Shown here piece after piece: positions 44,680 through 51,952 of a stretch of 64,000 nucleotides of DNA (position 1 is the stretch's first letter; every line of letters begins with the position of its first letter). A program made the position numbers and the translations under genes. The notes under the pieces were generated by a model. The model made no database searches. It worked only from the letters and a program-made list of their open reading frames with translations, and had not been told where the DNA came from. Origin of the DNA: CAZGCA01 sp964524145 (GTDB lineage: Bacteria; Hydrogenedentota; CAZGCA01); assembly GCA_964524145.1 (NCBI GenBank), contig CAZGCA010000024.1, positions 1-64,000 on the forward strand. The letters run 5' to 3'.

Positions 44680-45192
44680 CTAAGCGGCCCCGGCACAAAT
44701 CAGTTCCGCAGTGGCGACGCGTTTTTGCTCGATTGCCTCCGGGGAACTTTCAAACCGCAAAGCACCCGTCGGGCACGCGACGACGCACGCCGGCAGTTCG
44801 TCCCGTTCGAGCCGCTCGATGCAGAGGTCACACTTCACTGCCAGCTTCCCATCACCGCTCATTCTCACCGCACCGAACGGACAGACGAACACGCACATCT
44901 TGCAGCCTTTGCACTTCTCGGCATCGATGATGACCGGCCCGTCGGCGTCGCCTTGCGAGATCGCCTCCGCAGGGCAGATGGCCACACACGGAGCATCTTC
45001 ACAATGCCTGCACTGCATCGGCACCGCGAGGTCGCCGGCGTCCTCGACCACGACTCTGGGCTCCGGTTTCGGCTCTTCAAGCAAGGCTTCTTCCAGATTC
45101 TTCGACCGCGAGTGTGCCACCGCGCACGCTATCTCACAGCTCTTGCACGCGATACACTTCTCTAAGTCAACGACAATAACACCTGTCTTCAT
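44680..45192 (-). CDS. Four-cluster ferredoxin, CooF/HycB-like
   Basis: A 170-residue iron-sulfur protein with four cysteine groups typical of four [4Fe-4S] clusters: CIACKSCEIAC, CRHCEDAPCVAICP, CKGCKMCVFVCP and CDLCIERLERDELPACVVACP. This is the CooF/HycB/DmsB-like layout. Beside CO dehydrogenase it would pass electrons between CooS and a partner such as the hydrogenase encoded upstream. The real start is the ATG at 45192. A long in-frame extension beyond it is compositionally odd and overlaps acsD on the same strand. No twin-arginine signal, so cytoplasmic. Confidence 0.9.
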   Translation of the reverse strand: MKTGVIVVDLEKCIACKSCEIACAVAHSRSKNLEEALLEEPKPEPRVVVEDAGDLAVPMQCRHCEDAPCVAICPAEAISQGDADGPVIIDAEKCKGCKMCVFVCPFGAVRMSGDGKLAVKCDLCIERLERDELPACVVACPTGALRFESSPEAIEQKRVATAELICAGAA

Positions 45193-45224
45193 TCTCTCAT
45201 TCCCACCAGACCTGCACGACGCTA

Positions 45225-46178
45225 CTAGGCCGTCAGATCGTCGATTATCTTTCTGGTTAGACGAATGGCGTCCGGATGCCTCATCACGAGCACGTCCGCT
45301 CCGGCGAGAAGCAACAGGACTGCCGTCACGGCCTCCATCAGTATGCCGCGCTCCTTGGCATCGCCCATCGTCGGGGCCTCCGACTCCGGCAGCTTCGCTT
45401 CCTTCGTCTTCCACACCTCGCGCGCCATGTTGCACAGTATCGGCAACTGGAGCTTCTCATCCTGTTGCGTCAACGCTGCCATCCGGTCGCGCTCCATTAC
45501 CGAGTAGGTATACTCGATACCGTAGCCCAGCCCGCCGGTCGTAGGGTCGACGATTATTCTTTCCTCCGGTACACCCAATGTGCCCAGCAGTATGTTGAGC
45601 TGCTTGGCAAGGTTGATATCTATCGGCGTCGAGGCGATAACCGTATGCTTGTACCCTATCGCCGCGGCACCCAACTGCTTGTAGTTGCCTTCGACCACGG
45701 GGCCCAGCACGAGGGTGTCCCCGTCGCACACTTCGGCCACCTTGCGGAGCACCTCGACATTCTTCTCTTCGTTGTCGGAGCCCCACACAAGTACCGGCAC
45801 ATCTACGGCGTCCACAACATTCTTCACAACTTCTGCCGCTTCGTCGGCACCCCGGTCCAAACCGTTAGGGTCCGTGCTTGCGAGCATCAGCGCTAACATC
45901 TCGGCACCATACTCGTCCACGCACTTCTTCGCCCAGGCGACCGGATCGTCCGCCACGTCCTTGAATGGTTCAATCGCTGCTTCCGCCCATTCTTCCGGCG
46001 GCGCATCGTACACTTCCATCGCTATACGAGGAGTGTTGGGCATCGCACCCTCGAACAGATGGAACGGGTAGGAGGTCTCGCCGCCGACCTTTATCGCTCT
46101 ATCGTCCTTGCCAAGTGCAATTTCTTTTATCGCGCCGGTATAGTCTATTGTTGGTGTTTCAAACGGCAACTTGCTCAC
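45225..46178 (-). CDS. acsD: Corrinoid iron-sulfur protein small subunit AcsD
   Basis: A 317-residue AcsD/CdhD delta subunit, a TIM barrel without cysteine clusters, of normal length. Family stretches are IKVGGETSYPFHLFEG, ALMLASTDPNGLDRG, PVLVWGSDNEEKNVEVL and IVDPTTGGLGYGIEYTYS. It pairs with AcsC and helps position the methylcobamide at the A-cluster. Unlike in many acetogens it is not next to acsC but lies about 5 kb upstream, ahead of the ferredoxin. The start is a GTG after GAGAG. Confidence 0.95.
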   Translation of the reverse strand: MSKLPFETPTIDYTGAIKEIALGKDDRAIKVGGETSYPFHLFEGAMPNTPRIAMEVYDAPPEEWAEAAIEPFKDVADDPVAWAKKCVDEYGAEMLALMLASTDPNGLDRGADEAAEVVKNVVDAVDVPVLVWGSDNEEKNVEVLRKVAEVCDGDTLVLGPVVEGNYKQLGAAAIGYKHTVIASTPIDINLAKQLNILLGTLGVPEERIIVDPTTGGLGYGIEYTYSVMERDRMAALTQQDEKLQLPILCNMAREVWKTKEAKLPESEAPTMGDAKERGILMEAVTAVLLLLAGADVLVMRHPDAIRLTRKIIDDLTA

Positions 46179-46196
46179 CTCTCTTTCTTCGGTTCG

Positions 46197-46397
46197 TTAC
46201 GCCTCGGTTTTGCGTTTCTCGCTCCCATGTCCCGTGCCGTACCAGTACCGGAGACCGGTTTGCAGGTACTGTAGAGCCTCCTCTCTCGTGCGCAGCTTCT
46301 GCTGCCACCGCAACGGCGCATCAGGTTTGCCCGACTCATACGTCGGCCCGAGGATCTCTCCGCTCTTGCTGTCTTTTGCCTTTTTGTTGTCTGCCAT
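46197..46397 (-). CDS. Small hydrophilic protein between acsD and metF
   Basis: A 66-67 residue protein; the start is one of two adjacent ATGs (46400 or 46397) behind a GGTGG site. It is lysine-rich at the start, then GEILGPTYESGKPDAPLRW and a helical, aromatic end (ALQYLQTGLRYWYG). I do not recognise it. It ends 18 bases before acsD and follows metF by about 30 bases on the same strand, so coding is supported by spacing and ribosome site more than by homology. No membrane helix, no cysteines. Confidence 0.55.
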   Translation of the reverse strand: MADNKKAKDSKSGEILGPTYESGKPDAPLRWQQKLRTREEALQYLQTGLRYWYGTGHGSEKRKTEA

Positions 46398-46426
46398 CAT
46401 GCCACCACCCTTATTTCCGACAGTTG

Positions 46427-47293
46427 TCACAACCCCGCAGCGTCGAGCACCGCAGGCACCTTCTTTTCCCACCCGATGGGCATTATGTGAGCGCCCTGGC
46501 ACATGTCCTTCATATCGCGGATGAGCCGGCCCGCTATCTCGATACTCGTTTTCGAACGGTCTTCCGATTTGCTCATCTCATCGATCAAATGGTCGGGCAC
46601 GTGAACGCCCGCAACGTTCTTGTTCATAAACCGGGCCATACCGGCTGATTTCAGCAGCACTATGCCCACCATCACCGGCACGTTGAAACCCTTCACCTTA
46701 TCCATGAACGCCGCAAACTGTTCCGGGTCATACACCGCCTGCGTCTGGAAGAACTGCGCGCCGACCGCGATCTTTTTCTCCATCTTGATCAACTGCGGCT
46801 CGACCGGGTCGGCGCATGGCGTGACCACCGCTCCGAGACAGAAGCTCGGAGTTCCCTGCAGTTCCTCGCCCGCGATGTCCCGCCCGTTCTGCAGGTCGGA
46901 AGCCGCCTTCAACAACAACACGGAATCGAGATCGAACACCGGTTTGGCGTCGGGATGGTCGCCCAACGAGACGTAGTCCCCCGTAAGGCACAGGACGTTC
47001 TCTATCCCGAGGATGTGCGCACTGAGCAGGTCCGACTGAAGCGCTATCCTGTTCCGGTCCCTGCAAGTCATCTGGAACACCGAACCAATATCCCGGTCCT
47101 TGAGCAACTTGCACACGGCCAGAGAACCCAACCGCATCACCGAGCTCTGCTGGTCCGTAACGTTTATGGCATCCACGCGGTCTTTGAGCAGCTCGGCGTC
47201 GGCGAGCATCTCCTCGATGTCTACCCCTTTGGGCGGGCCTATCTCGGAGGTTATCGCAAACTTTCCGGAATTGAACCCCTCGGTAAGCTTCAT
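46427..47293 (-). CDS. metF: Methylenetetrahydrofolate reductase MetF
   Basis: A 288-residue flavin-binding TIM barrel. The start ITSEIGPPKG supplies the active-site glutamate, and NVTDQQSSVMRLG, CRDRNRIALQSDLL and NVLCLTGDYVSLGDHP are typical. It reduces methylene-THF to methyl-THF, the last step of the methyl branch before AcsE. It overlaps metV by four bases (ATGA), so the MetF-MetV pair known in acetogens is encoded together. The electron donor is not fixed by the sequence; no RnfC2 or HdrA-type partner gene is adjacent. Confidence 0.95.
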   Translation of the reverse strand: MKLTEGFNSGKFAITSEIGPPKGVDIEEMLADAELLKDRVDAINVTDQQSSVMRLGSLAVCKLLKDRDIGSVFQMTCRDRNRIALQSDLLSAHILGIENVLCLTGDYVSLGDHPDAKPVFDLDSVLLLKAASDLQNGRDIAGEELQGTPSFCLGAVVTPCADPVEPQLIKMEKKIAVGAQFFQTQAVYDPEQFAAFMDKVKGFNVPVMVGIVLLKSAGMARFMNKNVAGVHVPDHLIDEMSKSEDRSKTSIEIAGRLIRDMKDMCQGAHIMPIGWEKKVPAVLDAAGL

Positions 47294-47976
47294 CGCTCAA
47301 CAGCCTCCTTCTGTTCGATGGCCCAGCGTATCGTGCCCCTCAACTCCGGCGGGGGCGTGCTCTTGCTGTGGGCTTTTGCAGGAAGTATCTCCTTCATCTT
47401 ATCGAGACGGCCGATGCTCTTCAGCCGCTCGTATATGAGCTGCCAGCCGCAGTCGCGCACCTCCGGCTCGAACTCGCACTTGCCGTCCTTTGCGCCGCCA
47501 CACGGACCGTTGATGAGCCCCTTCGTGCACACGGTCAGCGGACACAACCCGCCCGTGTAGTCAAGCAGGCAGTCCCCGCACTGTTTGCACCGTTCGGAAC
47601 CGGGCCACTCTCCCACCGCACCGCCAACCGATATGGTGTTGCAGCCGGGGTGGGTAACCTTCTCGACTACCGCGGCCGTCGCCTGCACGCCTATGCCGCA
47701 GGTCATCACGAGCAGCGAGTCGGATTGGGCTATCTTCTCCGCGTGACGCGACAGTTTCACCTTCACCAGCCCCTTGTCACACAGGAAGTCCACCGAGACT
47801 TTCCCGGTAACCGTCTTGCCCGCTTCGGCGAGCTTGCCTTCCATCTCAATGAGCTGCTCCTTGCCTCCCGTCTGGCAGGCTTCGGCGCAGCCGTTACATC
47901 CCACGAGGAAGACGTTCTTCTCGTCGCCCAGCGACCGAAGAATCTCCTCGAAGGGTTTTTGCTCCGAGATTATCAT
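47290..47976 (-). CDS. metV: MetV, zinc/iron-sulfur partner of MetF
   Basis: A 228-residue protein of the MetV (methylene-THF reductase C-terminal domain) type. Cysteine motifs are GCNGCAEACQTGG near the start, and CKQCGDCLLDYTGGLCPLTVC and GPCGGAKDGKCEF later, able to bind a [4Fe-4S] cluster and zinc. In acetogens MetV links MetF to its electron donor. The gene starts four bases inside the hydrogenase protease gene and ends overlapping metF. This places hydrogenase maturation and folate reduction on one coupled message. Confidence 0.92.
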   Translation of the reverse strand: MIISEQKPFEEILRSLGDEKNVFLVGCNGCAEACQTGGKEQLIEMEGKLAEAGKTVTGKVSVDFLCDKGLVKVKLSRHAEKIAQSDSLLVMTCGIGVQATAAVVEKVTHPGCNTISVGGAVGEWPGSERCKQCGDCLLDYTGGLCPLTVCTKGLINGPCGGAKDGKCEFEPEVRDCGWQLIYERLKSIGRLDKMKEILPAKAHSKSTPPPELRGTIRWAIEQKEAVER

Positions 47977-48494
47977 TGTGCTACCTCCTCCACACGTACG
48001 CGACCGGACTGTTCAGACGGCTGACAATCAGCGCAGATCTCACGCTTCACTGCTTCGATTATGTCCGGAAGCCGCGATGCGACCGTTTCGGACAGCTCGG
48101 TGCCCCAGCCCATCTCGGCGGGTTCCACACCGATAATCACCACCTCCGGCGGCAACTTGTTCAGGTTGCGCAGCATATCGAGTTCGTCGAGCAAGCCTAT
48201 ATCGTGAACGGAAACAAACACCTTCTCTTCCGCGTCCACGTCTCCCGGCGTAAACCTGTACACGCTGCCCGGTTCGCCGCCGCCGCACACTGCGTCCACC
48301 AGGACGAGCTTGCTCGCGGCCTCTATTACGTCCATCTGCGAGAAAAGGTTCGAGCCCGCGTCAACCAGGATCGCGCTCTCATCAAGACCGCTCTCTTGGA
48401 GTGCATGCAACACCTGTATGCCTACACCGTCGTCGCCGCGAAGCACATTGCCCATTCCGGCAACCACCACGCGAGACCTCTGAGCCGTCTTCAT
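47973..48494 (-). CDS. [NiFe] hydrogenase maturation endopeptidase, HyaD/HycI family
   Basis: A 173-residue protease. GMGNVLRGDDGVGIQVL holds the nickel-sensing Glu/Asp region (Asp in the RGDDG loop), and VDAVCGGGEPGSV and VSVHDIGLLDELDML (Asp/His) are typical. It checks nickel in the large subunit and clips the C-terminal tail after the last ligand. Its substrate is surely the large subunit encoded 6 bases upstream, which has a 15-residue tail. It overlaps metV by four bases. Confidence 0.93.
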   Translation of the reverse strand: MKTAQRSRVVVAGMGNVLRGDDGVGIQVLHALQESGLDESAILVDAGSNLFSQMDVIEAASKLVLVDAVCGGGEPGSVYRFTPGDVDAEEKVFVSVHDIGLLDELDMLRNLNKLPPEVVIIGVEPAEMGWGTELSETVASRLPDIIEAVKREICADCQPSEQSGRVRVEEVAQ

Positions 48495-48500
48495 TCCGTT

Positions 48501-50060
48501 CTAGGCTATCCTGTATCCCGCTAACGTCCGCCCCTTCGGTGTGACAGCATGAACCGCACACGCCAAACACGGGTCGAACGACCGCACTATGCGCACCAGC
48601 TCGAACGGGTTGGATTCGTCCTTCACCTTCGTTCCAATGAGCGCTTGCTCGATGGGTCCCGGCTGGTCGTTATCGTCTTTCGGCGACGCGTTCCACGTCG
48701 TCGGTACCACCAGCTGGTAGTTCTCTATTTTGTGGTCCTTGACCTTCATCCAGTGGCCGAGAGCGCCTCGAGGTGCGCCGACAATCCCCATTCCTTCGCC
48801 TTCTTCGGGAACCGGCGCTTCGACGCTGACCGGTTCGCCAACTTTGAGCTCGAGCACCCATTCGGCCATGGCGTCGGCAACCAACTTGGTTTCGAGCGCG
48901 CGTGCCGCGTGCCTGCCGAGCACCGAGAAGAGCACCGCAGGTTGCGCGTTGAACTCACCCAACACCGAGTCAACGAGCGTCTTCACCGTTTCCTGGCCCT
49001 GTGCGTAGCTCGCAACCATGCGGGCCAGCGGACCTACCTCATGGACTTCGCCGTTGTATCGCGGCGACTTGATCCACGAGTATCCACCCTTCTTGCCGGG
49101 TTCCGGAGAGGTCTTTCCCTGCGACGGGTGTTTGCCCGTGGACGAGTCGGCGAACCAGGAATGTCTCACAAACTCCGTGATCTTCGACGGGTCAAGCGGC
49201 TCGGCACCGAGATCCGTGCCCACCGAGCCGTTCTTGTGCAACCTCTCACGCTTCGTCAGGTCGGCTTCCTTGCCGTCAAGATCGAAGGCACCGTAAGAGA
49301 GGAACCGTTCGGCACCGCCGCCTATCTCGAAGTAGTCGCTGTATGCCTTAGCCACAGCGAGAATGTCCGGCACGTACACGTTGTCAATGAAGTTGCGCAA
49401 CTCGTTCACCCGCCACAGGAACGACGCGATCTTGTCCACGGTCGGCACCTCGGTCACGCCGCCCGGAACGGTCGCACAACTGTGTGGCCCTCTGCCGCCG
49501 AATGTCGCCAGCAACTCGTGACATTTTCGCCGCATATGCAACGCCAACAGGTAGTGCGAAGCAGCCGCTTGATCAACCTCTTTCGGCAGCCGGTAGTCGC
49601 CCTCGTATCTCGGCACGAACGGTGCCAACGCCCCGCGCTCGATGAATTTCTTCACCGCCAACATATCGGGGTCGGTACCATCGTAATCGGCCACCTTGGT
49701 AACGTCAACATAGTCGAGCGCAGCGAGATGGTAGAAGTGGAGGATGTGCGACTGGAGGTAGTTCGAGCCGAGGATGAGGTTGCGCAGAATCCTGCCGTTG
49801 TCGGGTATCTTATCGGCCAGGCCGAATGCGCTGTCGATATTGAGCGCCGACGCCGTCGCATGGGACGTCGGGCACACACCGCACACCCGCTGTGTCAGCC
49901 GATTCGCGTCGCGCGGGTCGCGGCCATTGAGAATCAGCTCGAACCCGCGGAAGAGCATCCCCGAGCTATTCGCTTCCTTGACTTCACCCCCGTCGACCAC
50001 CGCCTCGATCTTCATGTGACCCTCTATCCGCGTGATAGGGTCGATAACTATCTTTCCCAT
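48501..50060 (-). CDS. [NiFe] hydrogenase large subunit
   Basis: A 519-residue catalytic subunit. Nickel ligands are C60 and C63 (RVCGVC) and C498 and C501 (DPCLACAVH), with H504. Fifteen residues follow H504 and should be removed by the adjacent maturation protease. Overall sequence and the DPCLACAVH end resemble group 1 hydrogenases, though the complex seems cytoplasmic because the small subunit lacks a Tat signal. The ATG follows GAGGAG; an in-frame reading 29 codons longer overlaps the small-subunit gene and is rejected. It would oxidise H2, probably to feed CO2 and folate reduction. Confidence 0.95.
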   Translation of the reverse strand: MGKIVIDPITRIEGHMKIEAVVDGGEVKEANSSGMLFRGFELILNGRDPRDANRLTQRVCGVCPTSHATASALNIDSAFGLADKIPDNGRILRNLILGSNYLQSHILHFYHLAALDYVDVTKVADYDGTDPDMLAVKKFIERGALAPFVPRYEGDYRLPKEVDQAAASHYLLALHMRRKCHELLATFGGRGPHSCATVPGGVTEVPTVDKIASFLWRVNELRNFIDNVYVPDILAVAKAYSDYFEIGGGAERFLSYGAFDLDGKEADLTKRERLHKNGSVGTDLGAEPLDPSKITEFVRHSWFADSSTGKHPSQGKTSPEPGKKGGYSWIKSPRYNGEVHEVGPLARMVASYAQGQETVKTLVDSVLGEFNAQPAVLFSVLGRHAARALETKLVADAMAEWVLELKVGEPVSVEAPVPEEGEGMGIVGAPRGALGHWMKVKDHKIENYQLVVPTTWNASPKDDNDQPGPIEQALIGTKVKDESNPFELVRIVRSFDPCLACAVHAVTPKGRTLAGYRIA

Positions 50061-50073
50061 GATTCGGTTCTCC

Positions 50074-50967
50074 TCATTCCGAGCGCCAGTAGTCGCCAAT
50101 GGTTGGCAGGTCGACATCCGAAAGCTTCTCATACAAAGGCGACACAAGGTCCGGGAACTCGGGCTGGGTGCAGCCCATGCACGGGCCGCCCGCCCCCACG
50201 CACCAGTTTACGCCGCCATTCCAGAGCCGGGTGGGGCAGTCGGCATAGGTGACGGGGCCCTTGCATCCCAGCTCGTGGAGACAGCCCGGGTCGCCGAACT
50301 TCTTGGCGAATTTGCCTTCGTCAAAGTACGCTCGCCTCGGACAGTTCTCATGGATCAGCGACCCGTAAAACGCCAGCGGTCGAAGGTCGTCATCGAGATC
50401 GTCAGGACCCGGCAACCCGCCGATAAGCACCTGCGCCAGCGTGCCGGTGACCCAGTCAGGATGAGGCGGACAGCCCGGCACATTTATCACGGGCACATCG
50501 ATCTTCGCCTCGTCGAGAACCGCCTTCACCGACTTGGCCCCCGTCGGGTTTGGTTTGCCGGCTGGGATGCCGCCGAACGACGAGCATGTCCCCACCGAGA
50601 TAACCGCGGCGGCGTCGGCAGCTAGCTCTTTCAACCACGTCGCGACAGTAATGCCTTTGCCGTCCTTTTCCCCGATCTCGCAGTACACGCCGCCATCCGC
50701 CGTCGGTATTGACCCCTCGACCAGAAGCAGGTACCCGCCTTTGCACTCGCGAGCGGTGTCTTCCATCACTTCGACAACGGCGTCGCCCTGGCCCGCCATA
50801 ACCGTGGCGTGCACGCGCAGGTTCACGTGCTTGCCGGGTATCACCTCATCAATCAACACGTTCCTGATCGACGGGCTCACTGCATTCAGGAGCGAAACCG
50901 AACAGCCGCTACATCCGGCTCCCTGCAGCCATATCGCGGGCTGCTCCGCAGTGACCGAATTGCTCAT
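50074..50967 (-). CDS. [NiFe] hydrogenase small subunit, no Tat signal
   Basis: A 297-residue electron-transfer subunit with three iron-sulfur clusters. Proximal ligands: WLQGAGCSGCSVSLLN, VGTCSSFGGIPAGKPNP and VPGCPPHPDW. Medial and distal ligands: IHENCPRR, DPGCLHELGCKGP, CPTRLWNGGVNWCVGAGGPCMGC. The chain starts directly with the catalytic fold, without the twin-arginine leader of periplasmic group 1 enzymes, and has no C-terminal membrane anchor. The enzyme should therefore be soluble and cytoplasmic. GGAGGAG precedes the ATG. It lies 18 bases from folD and 13 bases from the large subunit gene. Confidence 0.95.
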   Translation of the reverse strand: MSNSVTAEQPAIWLQGAGCSGCSVSLLNAVSPSIRNVLIDEVIPGKHVNLRVHATVMAGQGDAVVEVMEDTARECKGGYLLLVEGSIPTADGGVYCEIGEKDGKGITVATWLKELAADAAAVISVGTCSSFGGIPAGKPNPTGAKSVKAVLDEAKIDVPVINVPGCPPHPDWVTGTLAQVLIGGLPGPDDLDDDLRPLAFYGSLIHENCPRRAYFDEGKFAKKFGDPGCLHELGCKGPVTYADCPTRLWNGGVNWCVGAGGPCMGCTQPEFPDLVSPLYEKLSDVDLPTIGDYWRSE

Positions 50968-50985
50968 TAGCTCCTCCTTCGACCC

Positions 50986-51876
50986 TTACTCGAGTCCGTT
51001 TAGCATCTTCGCCGAGCGGATCGTGTTGTGCAGAAGCATCGTTATCGTCATCGGCCCGACGCCACCCGGCACGGGTGTGATTGCTCCCGCCACTTCCTTA
51101 ACTGCCTCAAAATCGACGTCGCCCACCAAACGGTAACCCCTCTTGGCCTCCGGGTCGTCCACGCGGTTGACGCCGACGTCTATGACCACGGCGCCGGGTT
51201 TCACCATGTCCGCCGTGACGAACTTCGCGCGGCCTATCGCCGCGATCAGCACGTCGCCCTGTTTCGTGATCTCCGGTAAGTTCTGCGTGCGCGAATGGCA
51301 CACCGTAACCGTCGCGTTCGCGCCCTCCTTCTTCTGCATCAGGATCGCTGCGACGGGCTTGCCCACTATGTTGCTGCGGCCCACTATCACCACGTGTTTG
51401 CCGTCAGGCGGGTTGCCGCTGCGCAGGAGCAAGTGCTGGACGCCGTGCGGTGTACACGGCAGGAATATGGGGTCGCCGACGAGCATGTGGCCCACGTTGA
51501 CCGGATGAAAACCGTCAACATCCTTGTCCGGACGGATTGCGTTCAGTATCTTGTTCTCATTGATCTGTTTCGGCAACGGCAGCTGGACGAGTATCCCGTG
51601 GATGCTGTCGTCGTTGTTGAGCCGCTCGACCACCTTGAGCAACTCTTCCTCGGTAGTCTCCTCGGGCAGCTTATCCTCGGTCGAGTATATTCCCGTCGCG
51701 GCGCACGCCTTTTTCTTCTGTCCGACGTAAACCTTGCTCGCCGGGTTCTCCCCCACCAACACCACTGCCAGCCCCGGGGTCAAATCGTGCTCGCTCTTGA
51801 GCCGTTCGATCTCGGTCTGCATCTGGGCCCGCATGTCTGCGGCTATCTGTTTGCCGTCTATTATCTGTGCACTCAT
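50986..51876 (-). CDS. folD: Bifunctional methylene-THF dehydrogenase / methenyl-THF cyclohydrolase FolD
   Basis: A 296-residue FolD. Residues YVGQKKKACAATGI contain the catalytic tyrosine and lysine (YxxxK). Further motifs are GILVQLPLPKQIN, DVDGFHPVNVG, PCTPHGVQ, VVIVGRSNIVGKP (NAD(P) site) and the ending TPVPGGVGPMT. It catalyses the two middle steps of the methyl branch, formyl-THF derived methenyl-THF to methylene-THF. Start chosen at the ATG at 51876 rather than six codons upstream. A palindromic repeat separates it from fhs. Confidence 0.95.
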   Translation of the reverse strand: MSAQIIDGKQIAADMRAQMQTEIERLKSEHDLTPGLAVVLVGENPASKVYVGQKKKACAATGIYSTEDKLPEETTEEELLKVVERLNNDDSIHGILVQLPLPKQINENKILNAIRPDKDVDGFHPVNVGHMLVGDPIFLPCTPHGVQHLLLRSGNPPDGKHVVIVGRSNIVGKPVAAILMQKKEGANATVTVCHSRTQNLPEITKQGDVLIAAIGRAKFVTADMVKPGAVVIDVGVNRVDDPEAKRGYRLVGDVDFEAVKEVAGAITPVPGGVGPMTITMLLHNTIRSAKMLNGLE

Positions 51877-51903
51877 CAGCCTACCACCTCGCATGTAGTT
51901 GCT

Positions 51904-51945
51904 AGTTGCTAGTGGCTAGCAACTGACAGCTAACCACTAGCAACT
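51904..51945. repeat. 17-bp inverted repeat between fhs and folD
   Basis: AGTTGCTAGTGGCTAGC (51904-51920) and GCTAACCACTAGCAACT (51929-51945) pair with one mismatch around an 8-base loop. A further AGTTGCTAGT copy overlaps the left arm (from 51897). It lies in the fhs-folD spacer and could act as an mRNA stability or processing hairpin, or be an interspersed repeat. Confidence 0.75.
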
Positions 51946-51952
51946 GTCGAAA

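Noticed and set aside
48549..50252. 567-codon plus-strand open frame opposite the hydrogenase large subunit
   Set aside because: Shadow of a clear [NiFe] hydrogenase gene; arginine/histidine-rich and without family motifs.
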